Origin: a virus
Strand: one strand, 5' to 3'
Length of the DNA: 44,916 nucleotides
Virus record (IMG/VR): IMGVR_UViG_3300037187_000017
Location: 1-44,916 of that record
The notes beneath the pieces were generated by a model that saw only the letters and a program-made list of their open reading frames with translations, had not been told where the DNA came from and ran no database searches. Positions 1 through 8,226 of this stretch are shown here, piece by piece (within the stretch, counting starts at the first letter, position 1; each line of letters starts with the position of its first letter). The translations under genes were made by a program, and so were the position numbers.

Positions 1-294
1 CGCGCCCATCAGATAGCAGGCCGCCGCGGTGACGTTGGGGTCGATCATGTCGAACGGCTGGGAGATGAAGCTGGTGTAGACGCGGGCCTGTAGCAGCAGC
101 GTGCCGCTGGTAGCCGCCTGGCCACCGGCCCGGATCGGCTGAATCGACTGCGCCCAGACCGCACAGGTGACGCCGTTGCCGGGAGAGTTCTTCGGCTCGA
201 AGGCGTTGACGGAATCGAAGTAGCCAGAGGCTGCGGCGTGGCTGACCACCGAGTCGAAGATGCCGTTGATGGCGGCCTCGTTGAAGTTAGCCAT
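1..294 (-). CDS. Probable tail-completion/tail-terminator protein (partial, runs off left edge)
   Basis: The reading frame starts with MANFNEAAINGIF at position 294 and stays open through 98 codons to the window edge, so the C-terminus is missing. The start overlaps the stop of the upstream 52-residue gene. The protein is the third small gene after the head-tail connector, the place where siphoviruses encode neck and tail-terminator proteins that cap the tail tube. I see no catalytic motif or membrane segment; function is inferred from position only. The next genes expected on this strand (tail tube, tail assembly chaperones, start of the tape measure) are not in the window, although the tape measure itself enters from the right edge. 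Confidence 0.55.
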   Translation of the reverse strand, partial: MANFNEAAINGIFDSVVSHAAASGYFDSVNAFEPKNSPGNGVTCAVWAQSIQPIRAGGQAATSGTLLLQARVYTSFISQPFDMIDPNVTAAACYLMGA

Positions 295-445
295 CAGCGT
301 CTTCCGGCTCAGGTGCAGGCAGCACAGGCTTCGCTGGGGCGATCCTGAACTGGTCGATCATTGCCTTCCGCTGGGCGGCCAGCTCAGCCACCCGGGCCTC
401 GTACGCTTCCTGCACCGTGTTCGGCGGCCGGTTCTTGCGCGCCAT
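287..445 (-). CDS. Small hypothetical protein, 52 aa
   Basis: A short frame too small for many gene callers: it starts ATG at 445, overlapping the TGA of the HNH gene by one base (TGATG), and ends TAA at 287 inside the start of the next gene. The sequence begins MARKNRPPNT and continues with a helical, charged stretch (residues 11-34, EAYEARVAELAAQRKAMIDQ) and a Pro/Asp-rich tail. The tight coupling on both sides supports translation. In many actinophages a short helical protein lies between connector and tail genes; no function can be assigned. Confidence 0.6.
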   Translation of the reverse strand: MARKNRPPNTVQEAYEARVAELAAQRKAMIDQFRIAPAKPVLPAPEPEDADG

Positions 446-891
446 CAGTCGTTCATCTCCCGTGCTCTCGCTCGGTTCCGGGCGGCGTTGTCGGGACGCT
501 TGACCTTGCCGCGCCTTGAATCCGCGGACTTGCGTGCCCGTGCGGCGTCACTTTCAGAGCTGTGGTGCCGCTGCTCCAAGGGCGTTGCCCAACGGCAGTT
601 GTCCGGCCCGTAGCCTCCATTGCGATCCGGGTACCTGTCCAGCGTCTTGCCCTCAGGGCGCTCACCCATATCCGCGAGGAAGTTCTCGAACGACTGCCAG
701 CGCTCGCAGACCGTGACGCCGCGAGCCCCGTAGGCTTCCCAGTTATTGCTGTTGGGGTTCTGGCAGCGATCTTTCATCGAGGCCCATGAACGGTACGTCC
801 GGGAAGGGCCAGAGGTCGTGGTAGCGCCATGACCGTGCTTCAGGGCATTCCGGCTTCCCGGCTGCCCACCTGGGGTTCTAGTCATATACAT
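445..891 (-). CDS. HNH-like homing endonuclease domain protein
   Basis: 148 residues. The central part (about residues 33-105) matches a family common in phages and usually annotated as HNH or HNH-like endonuclease. Key landmarks are SWASMKDRC, then NWEAYGARGV with a following CERW, SFENFLADMG, TLDRYPDR and the terminal NCRWATPLEQ motif. The C-terminal third is Arg/Ala-rich and probably disordered or DNA-contacting. Such genes are often mobile introns-like insertions between structural genes, or act with terminase during packaging. Start at 891 (MYMTRTPGG) is taken; the second ATG at 885 is equally possible. The Cys-rich N-terminal module that often precedes this domain is absent here but a similar module is encoded alone at 18293-18856. 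Confidence 0.7.
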   Translation of the reverse strand: MYMTRTPGGQPGSRNALKHGHGATTTSGPSRTYRSWASMKDRCQNPNSNNWEAYGARGVTVCERWQSFENFLADMGERPEGKTLDRYPDRNGGYGPDNCRWATPLEQRHHSSESDAARARKSADSRRGKVKRPDNAARNRARAREMND

Positions 892-894
892 AGT

Positions 895-1365
895 CTAGTC
901 GTTCATCTCAACTATGTACGGCGCAAGCGCCTCATCCGCGATCTGCGTTGCGTCCCGGTCGAGCGCCTGAGCGGTGCGCCGGAAGCCGTGGTAGCCCTTG
1001 AACCGGGTGGACTGGTTGCGGCTGCCAGATCCCTCGAGCCAGGGGCCGTAGCTGGCCAGGTCGGTGGTGACGATCGTCTCTGCGGAGCGGTCGATGACGA
1101 TCGGCATGGTGTAGGTCTTGTGGCCGCTGTACGTGGCGAAGATCCGGCTGTCCTCAACGGTGGTGATGCTGGCCATGAAGCGGCCGTGGTTGTGCCGGAT
1201 CGAGCCGAGGAAGAATCCGCGCACCAGCCGCTCAGCTTCGGCGGCAACCGCATGGCGGGCAGCGGTTGTGCCGCGGTCAAGCTCGCGCTCCGCGTCCCCG
1301 TTGAACAGCGGCCCGGACAGCCGCACGCCGACGCTATACAACTCTGGTCCTCGCCTTGCGGCCAT
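895..1365 (-). CDS. HK97 gp10-like head-tail adaptor (neck) protein
   Basis: 156 residues when started at ATG 1365 (MAARRGPEL). The open frame extends upstream to 1539 but that part lies over the end of the connector gene in another frame and reads as low-complexity Arg/Ser/Pro, so it is not used. The C-terminal half carries the pattern YGPWLEGSGSRN, TRFKGYHGFRR and a final Ala-rich helix, which I recall from actinophage gp10-type neck proteins that sit between head and tail. It follows the connector gene with a 32 bp overlap and is followed by the HNH gene. Assignment rests on pattern and order; a BLAST/HHpred hit to the HK97 gp10 family would confirm. Confidence 0.6.
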   Translation of the reverse strand: MAARRGPELYSVGVRLSGPLFNGDAERELDRGTTAARHAVAAEAERLVRGFFLGSIRHNHGRFMASITTVEDSRIFATYSGHKTYTMPIVIDRSAETIVTTDLASYGPWLEGSGSRNQSTRFKGYHGFRRTAQALDRDATQIADEALAPYIVEMND

Positions 1366-2410
1366 GAGCGGCCCGGCAGCGGTCACGCAGATCGGGGATG
1401 CCCTGGCCAGGTGCCGGACCCTTCTGCTGGCCGTCCTGGTCTGGGCTGGAGCCTGAGCTTCCCGCGTAGGCGCCGGGCTCCTGGGTGACGCTGACAATCG
1501 CCTCGGCCACGCCCAGCTGCTTGACCAGAGCAGGCACAACGCTGATCACCAGAGCATCACCGCTGCTGTGTGCCGCGGCGGCGGTCCCCAGCTGGCCCCT
1601 GAGCACGCTTAGCAGCCTGCGGGCGTAGATGGTGCCTGAGCTGTGGGCGGTCAGGATGGAGCCGTCCCAGGCCCGCTTGAGCATCAGGTTGTCGCCGAGG
1701 ATGTTCTGGATCAGGCACCATTCGGTGTCGATCTGGAGCACCTCGCCCTGGGCGAACTTGGTGCCGTCAGGGACAGCGAGGATGTTGTCGGCCATGCTGG
1801 CCGTGGTCAGGCCGGTGAACGCTACTCCGGTGCTGACGTAGGCCGCGTCAATGACCAGCATCCGCTCGCTGGCAGCAATCAGCAGATCCCCGACGCCGAT
1901 CAGGCCGCCCGAGCTGACCGTGATGCTGGAATCACCGATCAGCACATTGGCGGCCAGCGTGCCTGCCGCCGCGGTCTTCAGCCAGTAGCCGTAGGTGCCG
2001 GAGATGGAGATGTCGCGCTGCGGCGTGCTGCCTGAGCCGAACGCTGCTGATGTGGAGCGGTCCAGCTCGAGGTAGGTGTATGGCGGCGCGTACCGCGGGT
2101 TGCCCCAGAGAATGTCAGAGGCAGGGATTACAGTCCCGCCGGTCGTGACCACGGGCGGGTTGACGGTGACATCCGCCAGCTCAGCGGCATCGAACCAGAT
2201 CCGCCAGGGGTAGGCCCTTTGGAAACTGGGCCAGTCCCACTCGTGCGTGGTGTCGTTCGGGTAGAACTTCCGGTGGCAGAGCTGCTCTACGGATTCCCGG
2301 GCGGCGTCGATGGCCCGGTCAATCTGGTCATCGTTCCAGGCGGCTTGCTTGACGGACAGCGCGCGGCGTACTTCCTCGCGGGTCGCCGGGGTCGGCAACG
2401 TCAGCGCCAT
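1334..2410 (-). CDS. Head-tail connector protein (gp6-like N-terminus with beta-rich insert)
   Basis: 358 residues. The N-terminus (residues 1-50: TPATREEVRRALSV, then DDQIDRAIDAARESVEQLC) is the helical layout of phage gp6-type head-tail connectors that bind below the portal. The middle (about 60-280) is beta-rich and contains the segments GTYGYWLKTAAAG and FAQGEVLQIDTEW; this looks like an inserted or fused beta domain of the type seen in actinophage connectors. The C-terminus is Gly/Ser/Gln-rich. It is the first gene after a structured 210 bp intergenic gap and starts at ATG 2410 behind a GGGGAC ribosome site. The downstream neck gene overlaps its end. Confidence 0.65.
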   Translation of the reverse strand: MALTLPTPATREEVRRALSVKQAAWNDDQIDRAIDAARESVEQLCHRKFYPNDTTHEWDWPSFQRAYPWRIWFDAAELADVTVNPPVVTTGGTVIPASDILWGNPRYAPPYTYLELDRSTSAAFGSGSTPQRDISISGTYGYWLKTAAAGTLAANVLIGDSSITVSSGGLIGVGDLLIAASERMLVIDAAYVSTGVAFTGLTTASMADNILAVPDGTKFAQGEVLQIDTEWCLIQNILGDNLMLKRAWDGSILTAHSSGTIYARRLLSVLRGQLGTAAAAHSSGDALVISVVPALVKQLGVAEAIVSVTQEPGAYAGSSGSSPDQDGQQKGPAPGQGIPDLRDRCRAAHGRKARTRVV

Positions 2411-2502
2411 CCCGTCCCCTTGCTTCCTTGGGCGTCAGCAGGGAAAGTCCCCGATGAAGGATTGCTCTCACCGAAAGCATAACCCCACCAGGACATATCG
2501 AG

Positions 2503-2616
2503 TATTTGCTCTAGATGAGAGCAAATAGCGGGGAGGCGTGCCTGGCAGCTGACGCGGCCCGGCTTCGCTGCCAGGCGCCGGGCAAGGCCACAGGAGGACC
2601 GGCTGCACGCCTCCCC
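2503..2616. other. Structured intergenic element: nested and tandem inverted repeats
   Basis: In the gap between the 102-residue protein and the connector gene I read three perfect inverted repeats. The outer stem is GGGGAGGCGTGC (2530-2541) with GCACGCCTCCCC (2605-2616). Inside it, CCTGGCAGC (2541-2549) pairs with GCTGCCAGG (2567-2575). Next to it TATTTGCTCT (2503-2512) pairs with AGAGCAAATA (2518-2527) across a five-base loop. Transcribed on the minus strand the order is long stem with internal hairpin, then the A/T-rich hairpin, then the connector leader. There is no U-tract, so it is not a classical intrinsic terminator; it may be an attenuator, RNA-processing site or operator. Confidence 0.6.
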
Positions 2617-2620
2617 GGCT

Positions 2621-2929
2621 CTACAGCAGGGGCGGCTGAACCAGCCAGGCGTCGTTCTGGATGGCGGTCACAGCACCTGCCCCCGTCCACTCAATGAACC
2701 ACGCCTGGTAGCCCGGCCCGGTGAATCCGGCGGTGGCCAGGTCTGCGTGATAGTTGCCTACCGAGTCCTTGACAATCGGTGACGTCGGATAGGTAACCGT
2801 GGTGGTCGCGGCACCGTCCAGCTTGTACTTGAGGGTGATCGTGGACGGGTCTGCTGCTGCCCCGGCCTCGTTGACGAACGCCGCGCTGGTGGTCACCAGG
2901 GCGCCCGACTCATAAACGGTGAGACTCAT
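2621..2929 (-). CDS. Small beta-sandwich-like structural protein, 102 aa
   Basis: 102 residues with alternating hydrophobic and Thr/Ser/Gly residues, typical of an Ig-like or BppU-like beta fold (LTVYESGALVTTSAAF near the start, then TITLKYKLDGAATTTVTY). It starts with TAATG overlap to the repeat protein upstream and has a good GGGAGG ribosome site. It is the last gene before the structured intergenic element. Its position in the block between capsid and connectors suggests a capsid-decorating or fibre accessory protein. No enzyme motif is visible. Confidence 0.55.
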   Translation of the reverse strand: MSLTVYESGALVTTSAAFVNEAGAAADPSTITLKYKLDGAATTTVTYPTSPIVKDSVGNYHADLATAGFTGPGYQAWFIEWTGAGAVTAIQNDAWLVQPPLL

Positions 2930-5900
2930 TAATCCTCCCTGAGGGTGACCTGATCGCCGCTCTGCCTATTCGTGACAGCGGCACTGCCTGCTGACCTGGA
3001 TGTGCGCGCTCCCGGGCTGGCCTCTCCCAGGCCAGCGGCGGATACCCGGCGTCCCAGTGTGAGCGGATCTTCCAGCCGCTCAGCGACCGACACAGAGCCG
3101 CGGACGTTGGAGGTGGCGCTGCCTGCCCCGCCCGCCGCGGTGAGCCGGGCAGCTGTGCCGTAAGCGTGTGCTGCCCCGCTGGGCGCCCCGCCGAGCACCG
3201 CGACCAGGACCACGCCAGCCTGGCCGGTTATGCCGGCCCCGCCGGACAGGATGCCAGCACCCCCGTGCGCGGTGATCTGCGCTGCCGTGCCGGTGACGCT
3301 GGCCGGGCTGGCACCCGCTGCTGCGCCATCGCCGCCCTGGACGGTGATCGCAGCTGCCGTCCCGGTGATGTTCTGGCCGCTGGACAGCGTGCCTGCGCCA
3401 CCTGTAGCCGTAATCAGGGCTGCTACGCCGGAGACGCTGGCTCCGGTAAACCCGGCCGGGGTGCCTATGCCGCCCTGGACCGTGATCGCGGCAGCCAGCC
3501 CGGTGACGCTCGCTGATCCGCTGGCCGTACCTGCGCCGCCTGCTGCGGTGATAGGAGCAGCTACCCCGGTAACAGCCGCTCCGCCGGCCGGCTGACCGGT
3601 TCCGCCCTGAACGGTGGCCGAGGCGGCGATACCGGCGATCGGCTGAGCTGCTGAGGTAGTACCTGCTCCACCAGCTGCGGCAATCGCTGCGGAAACACCG
3701 CTGACGCTGGCCGTGCCGCTGCCCGCAGGCGTTCCCTGGCCGCCCTGGACGGCTACCGTGGCAGAGAGCCCGGCTACCGGCTGGGAGGCACCTGGCGTAC
3801 CGGAGCTGCCTGCGGCCGTGACCGCGGCAGCAACACCGCTGACGTTGCCGGTTCCGGCTCCTGAGGCTGTGCCTATGCCGCCCTGGACGGTGACGGGGGC
3901 ACCGATGCCGGTGATCGGTTGAGCAGCTCCTGGCGTACCGGCTCCACCTGCCGCGGTGAGCGCTGTGGCCTGCCCGGCGACGGCGGCTGAGCCTGCTGGA
4001 GCTCCAATCCCGCCCTGGCCGGAGACGGGAGCAGCGAGGCCAGCAACAGCGGCGCTGCCCGCTGGAACGCCAGCGCCGCCGTGCGCGGTGATGGCGGCCG
4101 CGAGCCCGGCGACTGCGGCGGCCCCCGACAGCGTGCCGAGCCCTCCAGCTACGGCGACCGGCGCGGAGATCCCTGTGACCGGCTGAGCTGCCGAAGGAGT
4201 ACCGGCGCCGCCCGTTGCTGTGATCGGGGCAGCTACCCCGGTGACGTTCGCCGCTCCAGCGCCGGACGGCGTGCCTATCCCGCCGGCAACCGATACCGGG
4301 GCAGCGAGGCCGGTCAGGTTCTGGCCGCTGGACAGCGTGCCTGCTCCACCGGCAGCGGCTACCGAGGCAGAGAGGCCGGCAACGTTCGCTGCGCCAGCGG
4401 GGGCACCTATCCCGCCAGCGGCGGTGATGGGAGCAGCCAGACCGGTGACGCTAGCTGCCCCAGAGGGAATGCCCTGGCCACCAGCCGCTGTAATTGCGGC
4501 GGCAAGACCGGTTACGGTGGCCGAGCCCGAGGCAGCGCCTATCCCGCCTGCGGCAGTAACCGGGGCAGCGATGCCGGTGAGGTTCTGGCCGGTGGAGAGC
4601 GCGCCTGCTCCGCCTGCGGACGTGACGGCGGCGGCCAGCCCAGTAACGGCTGCGCCGCCTGAGAGCGTCCCTGCGCCACCGGCCGCGGAGACCGGAGCGG
4701 CTATGCCGGTTACCGCGGCTGCGCCAGCAGGCGTGCCTGCGCCGCCAGCAGCGAGCAACGGAGCGGCGAGGCCAGTAACAGCCGCGCCGCCAGCTGGAGT
4801 ACCGGCGCCACCCGCTGCCGTAACAGGGGCGGCCAGACCGGTTACGGCGGCCCCACCAGCTGGAGTACCTGCACCGCCAGAGGCCGTGACCGGGGCAGCC
4901 AGGCCAGTGACTGCTGCCCCGCCAGACAGCGTGCCCGCGCCTCCGGTAACGGCAACCGGGGCAGCAAGCCCGGTGACATTGGCGCTGCCTGCTGGAGTGC
5001 CTATCCCGGCTGCGACTGCGGCTGCAGCGGCCAGGCCGGTGACACTTCCGGTGATGCCGCTTGCCGGTGTCGAGTTGACGACCAGCGACACCGCATCGAC
5101 AAGCTCCTCATAGCCGGAGCCGCCCGGCTGGGTGCTGGTGATCCGGACCCGCAAAGTGGCCAGCTGACTGTAGCTGATCCCGGTGAAGGCGGCGAAGCTG
5201 ACGTTTCCCGGCGTCGAGCTGTCCGCACCCGGCTGGGTGCTGCCGATCTGTGCGCTTGTGCTGTCCCACAGCTGGATGGTGCATGGATTGGTGGCGGGCG
5301 GCGACTGGTACTCGGTGACTGCGACGGTGACGCTGTTAATCGTGTCGGCCGGACCGACCGTGGCGAAGGTGCCGAAGCCGTAGACCTCCAGGTACGGCGA
5401 AATGTCAGTGGCTGCCGCTGCCCCGGGAGCGCCCGCTGCGGTGACCTGAGCGGCCACTCCGGCGACGCTGGCGGTCGTGTTCGGGCTGACAGGGGGCGGG
5501 ATAGCGAACGGGATGCCGCCCGGGACCGCTGTGACCCTCTCACTGCCGGGGAACCAGAGCGGCGCGGCGCACGTGTATGGAGTGGGCGGAGATGCAGCGC
5601 CGCCAGCGCTTGCGACGATCTCAACAGCGGCCATCCCAGTAACCGCCTGGGCGGTGCTGGTGTAACCGAGAACCTGGGGAGTCGCGGCGGTGGTCAGGGC
5701 CGAACCCTCGAAGACCGCCATCGCCATGCTGCCAGAGGTCTGGCCGTAGATGGTGGTCGCCGCGTTAGCTGTGTATGCGGCACCGGTAGCGCCACTGCCT
5801 GATCCGCCGACAATCTTGCTGCCCGTGTAGGTGGGCGTCAGCGAGATGGTGTTGATGGTGCCTTCGGCGGTAGCCGTGTTGCCATTCTGGGAGGCTGCCA

Positions 5901-6255
5901 CCGCTGCCCCGGCGAACTGCCGGACGATCAGGCAGGTGTACTTCAGGGTGGTGGGCGCTGTGGTGACGGTGACCGTTCCAGCACCGGGAGCGGAACCGGC
6001 ATCCATCACCCAGACAGCAGCCAGGCCGGAACCGCCGGAGCCTGCGTAGACCTTCTTGATCGTCCAGGTGTTGCTGGCGGTGCCGGTAAAGGTGCTGGTG
6101 ATGGTGAAACCGGTGCCAGTGCCCTCAGCGCTGTTACCGCAAGCGGCAATGGCGACGATCAGGCTGTTGGCGGTGGGGGTGAACGACGCAGAAGTGGTCG
6201 TGTCGGTGGTACTTGAGCCGATGTAGGCAGCACCGGCAGATTCAACGAGGGACAT
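2929..6255 (-). CDS. Giant Gly/Ala-rich repeat structural protein (about 28 copies of a 22-residue repeat)
   Basis: 1108 residues from ATG 6255, which overlaps the upstream stop as TAATG; a TTG five codons earlier (6270) is the only alternative. Residues 1-215 form a beta-rich domain like many actinophage minor tail or decoration proteins (ANSLIVAIAACGN, YTGSKIVGG). A link with the motif AVPGGIPFAIPP and a second beta domain (about 280-400) follow. From about residue 400 to 1030 comes a tandem array with consensus AAVTGLAAPVTAAGGAGTPAGG, 22 residues per copy, diverged between copies. The C-terminus is short and Arg-rich. The repeat has no Cys and looks like an extended beta fibre or shaft. 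The gene lies between capsid and connectors, so a capsid fibre is at least as likely as a tail fibre. The same repeat recurs in the minor tail protein at 35016-39335. Confidence 0.65.
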   Translation of the reverse strand: MSLVESAGAAYIGSSTTDTTTSASFTPTANSLIVAIAACGNSAEGTGTGFTITSTFTGTASNTWTIKKVYAGSGGSGLAAVWVMDAGSAPGAGTVTVTTAPTTLKYTCLIVRQFAGAAVAASQNGNTATAEGTINTISLTPTYTGSKIVGGSGSGATGAAYTANAATTIYGQTSGSMAMAVFEGSALTTAATPQVLGYTSTAQAVTGMAAVEIVASAGGAASPPTPYTCAAPLWFPGSERVTAVPGGIPFAIPPPVSPNTTASVAGVAAQVTAAGAPGAAAATDISPYLEVYGFGTFATVGPADTINSVTVAVTEYQSPPATNPCTIQLWDSTSAQIGSTQPGADSSTPGNVSFAAFTGISYSQLATLRVRITSTQPGGSGYEELVDAVSLVVNSTPASGITGSVTGLAAAAAVAAGIGTPAGSANVTGLAAPVAVTGGAGTLSGGAAVTGLAAPVTASGGAGTPAGGAAVTGLAAPVTAAGGAGTPAGGAAVTGLAAPLLAAGGAGTPAGAAAVTGIAAPVSAAGGAGTLSGGAAVTGLAAAVTSAGGAGALSTGQNLTGIAAPVTAAGGIGAASGSATVTGLAAAITAAGGQGIPSGAASVTGLAAPITAAGGIGAPAGAANVAGLSASVAAAGGAGTLSSGQNLTGLAAPVSVAGGIGTPSGAGAANVTGVAAPITATGGAGTPSAAQPVTGISAPVAVAGGLGTLSGAAAVAGLAAAITAHGGAGVPAGSAAVAGLAAPVSGQGGIGAPAGSAAVAGQATALTAAGGAGTPGAAQPITGIGAPVTVQGGIGTASGAGTGNVSGVAAAVTAAGSSGTPGASQPVAGLSATVAVQGGQGTPAGSGTASVSGVSAAIAAAGGAGTTSAAQPIAGIAASATVQGGTGQPAGGAAVTGVAAPITAAGGAGTASGSASVTGLAAAITVQGGIGTPAGFTGASVSGVAALITATGGAGTLSSGQNITGTAAAITVQGGDGAAAGASPASVTGTAAQITAHGGAGILSGGAGITGQAGVVLVAVLGGAPSGAAHAYGTAARLTAAGGAGSATSNVRGSVSVAERLEDPLTLGRRVSAAGLGEASPGARTSRSAGSAAVTNRQSGDQVTLRED
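3200..5060 (-). repeat. Tandem 66 bp repeat array coding for 22-residue units
   Basis: Roughly 28 consecutive units of 66 bp (a few with two or three extra codons, for example before ANVTG and ASVSG) fill this part of the repeat protein gene. Units are related but not identical at the DNA level, so the array is an old expansion and not a fresh collapse or assembly artefact. Every third or fourth unit carries a variant lead (GQNLTG or AQPVTG), hinting at a higher-order period. The reverse strand shows long open frames rich in PAPPAAV purely because of this array. Confidence 0.85.
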
Positions 6256-7859
6256 TACGGAGCCGTCCAAGTTGAGTAGCTGCCGTCCGCCGGGCCCTCA
6301 GCATTGGGCGGATTTACCCAGGAACCAGCGCCGCTGCCCACGTCATAAGTGGTGGCATAAGCGGCCGGGGAATCCACTGCCGAAGACATGATCGCGGCCC
6401 GTGGAGGCAGGTAGAACGGTATGCCACCAGGAACCGCCGCCACCTTGTCCATGCCGGGGTACCAGCCAGGCGCCATGAGAAGGCTCGGGGGGATGGCTGC
6501 GGTGGACGGCGGCGCACCCCATGGGCCCAGATACCCGGTGTTGGAAGCCCCAACGGCGCCCAGGTAATAGGTCCATGTAGCTGTGCCGAGCCCGGGGTAG
6601 TTGGCGAACCCGACCCACTGGAGGTTGGCGTTTGGGATGGTCCATGTGGTGGGGCTGGTCAGCGTTGCGGTGGGGACAGTGCTGTCGGGGGTGTCGTACA
6701 GATTCAGCTGGGCCCCGCCCGAGCCTGTACCGGCCAGGAAGTACCCTTCCACCCGGCTCCACGCATTAAGCGGGATCGCATTGGTGCCGGTAATCGAGTG
6801 CCCAGAGTTGTCCTGCGCGTACAGGAAGCCGCTGGACGTGATGCCCACGAAAATTCCATCGTTATACGCGGTGCCGAACACTACTGCGGTACCGCCGGGA
6901 TTAGCGGCGGCGTACAGGTAGAACCGGAACCATGCCTGCGGCAGCGCCGCGCCCAGATTCCACGCTAGATAGGACTGGTTCCCGCTGTTGCTGACGATCT
7001 TCGCGGAATAAGCGCTGTGGATCGTGTGATCAGTTGAATAGGTAATCGTGTCGCTGCCGGCAATGTTTACAGTAAGAGCGGTCTCACCCGCACCTGCTGA
7101 GTTAGCAAAGGTGATCGTGGTGCCGTTACCGCCTGCTGCCGCGCCTTCAGCGAAGTCGTTGAGCGCCGGGTCGATGTAGGGCGGGGTGCCCGCTGGCAGG
7201 ATCTCCAGGGCCGACCAGAACCATGAATCGGATGCGGAGATCGTCCAGCCCAGCGTGGTGGCCCCAGGCGGCGTGACAGCGGCCGTCGTCTGCCCGAGGA
7301 TCATCTCCCGCAGCGCGCCTGTGTAGTCGTCAGAAATTGTGGAGAGGCCGTCAGCGGTCGGGGTGATGTTAGCTTCAGCAGCAGTCGATAGCAGCACCCA
7401 TGACTGATCTGTCGTCGTGGTGATCGAGTACTCAAGGTCGGAGCTGCCGACGTTGTAGGTCCAGGTCTCGGCTGCCCCAGTCTGGTCGGCGGCACAGCCG
7501 GTCAGCACCAGCGGGTAAACGGTTACATCCTCGCCTACGCCAACGACACCGCTCGCGTAGACCGTGATGGTGATGGCGCCGGGGGATGTTGCGTAATAGA
7601 AGTAGTAGGTGCCAGCGGAGACCTTCTTGTACTGGTATTCGTAGTAGTAGACGCCCTCTGCGTAGCTGTTGGACAGGCTGTCCGTGACCGTGGGCGCAGC
7701 AGTGGGTGCATCGGTAGCGGTGGCCGTCCCGGCGAAACCGAACTGCACGGCGACCAGCGAACCATCCGGCGGGGTGAAGCTCCCGGTGGTGAAGGTGCCC
7801 GAGGAGTTGTTGCTGAAATGCGACGGGCTCGGGGTGCTGATGTCCTGGGCAATGGCCAC
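6255..7859 (-). CDS. Lectin-like (concanavalin/LamG-type) structural protein
   Basis: 534 residues with a GTG start at 7859 behind GGGAGGCAGGTGA. The N-terminal 225 residues are a beta-rich domain paralogous to the start of the neighbouring repeat protein (phage decoration/minor tail type). Residues about 230-435 look like a concanavalin A-like jelly-roll: AYSAKIVSNSGNQSYLAW, then WFRFYLYAA, WSRVEGYFL and a final YYLGAVGAS strand. The C-terminus has the linker AVPGGIPFYLPP, repeated almost exactly in the next gene, and ends in aromatic residues. Carbohydrate binding is likely from the fold; no catalytic acid pair is apparent. It is placed in the capsid-to-connector block, so it may sit on the head. 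Confidence 0.6.
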   Translation of the reverse strand: MAIAQDISTPSPSHFSNNSSGTFTTGSFTPPDGSLVAVQFGFAGTATATDAPTAAPTVTDSLSNSYAEGVYYYEYQYKKVSAGTYYFYYATSPGAITITVYASGVVGVGEDVTVYPLVLTGCAADQTGAAETWTYNVGSSDLEYSITTTTDQSWVLLSTAAEANITPTADGLSTISDDYTGALREMILGQTTAAVTPPGATTLGWTISASDSWFWSALEILPAGTPPYIDPALNDFAEGAAAGGNGTTITFANSAGAGETALTVNIAGSDTITYSTDHTIHSAYSAKIVSNSGNQSYLAWNLGAALPQAWFRFYLYAAANPGGTAVVFGTAYNDGIFVGITSSGFLYAQDNSGHSITGTNAIPLNAWSRVEGYFLAGTGSGGAQLNLYDTPDSTVPTATLTSPTTWTIPNANLQWVGFANYPGLGTATWTYYLGAVGASNTGYLGPWGAPPSTAAIPPSLLMAPGWYPGMDKVAAVPGGIPFYLPPRAAIMSSAVDSPAAYATTYDVGSGAGSWVNPPNAEGPADGSYSTWTAP

Positions 7860-7908
7860 AAGTCACCTGCCTCCCGTAGGCCGCCTTCCTGCTCTCTGCT
7901 GCTGCTGC

Positions 7909-8217
7909 TTACGCGGCCGGGCCGATGATGACGCGCTGGCTGGTCGAGTAGTTGTACGGGCTGCCCACCTGCGGGTAGGTACTGGGAGCCTGGCCGGTGG
8001 CGTAGATCAGGTACACCGCATGCGCGTCCGCGACCGCGGTCAGCACCGACTGCGCGTCGGCTGCGTTGTAGCCGAGCGCCTCCAGGTCCGCAATGGCGTA
8101 CGCGGACATCCAGGTGAAGGTGTCGTTGACGGCTTCCAGCGCGGATCGCAGGTTGGCCAGCTGGGCCTGGGTGTTGCCCTGCACCTGAGCCAGGGTGACG
8201 GCGCCGAAGATCGCCAT
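7909..8217 (-). CDS. Small helical structural protein, 102 aa
   Basis: 102 residues, mostly helical (FGAVTLAQVQGNTQAQLANL, then ADAQSVLTAVADAHAVYLIY) with a short Tyr/Ser/Pro tail. Clear ribosome site AGGAGC six bases before ATG 8217. It lies among the beta-rich putative decoration proteins and is unlike them in composition, so it could be a connector or trimerisation helix for a fibre. Not recognised. Confidence 0.55.
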   Translation of the reverse strand: MAIFGAVTLAQVQGNTQAQLANLRSALEAVNDTFTWMSAYAIADLEALGYNAADAQSVLTAVADAHAVYLIYATGQAPSTYPQVGSPYNYSTSQRVIIGPAA

Positions 8218-8226
8218 AGTGCGCTC

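Noticed and set aside
3200-5060. CRISPR array
   Set aside because: The regular 66 bp period is coding and diverged, with no conserved repeat plus unique spacers and no cas genes.
3166-5113. Long plus-strand frames rich in PAPPAAV/GAA repeats
   Set aside because: They are the antisense reading of the 66 bp repeat array of the minus-strand structural gene; several short overlapping frames, no ribosome sites.
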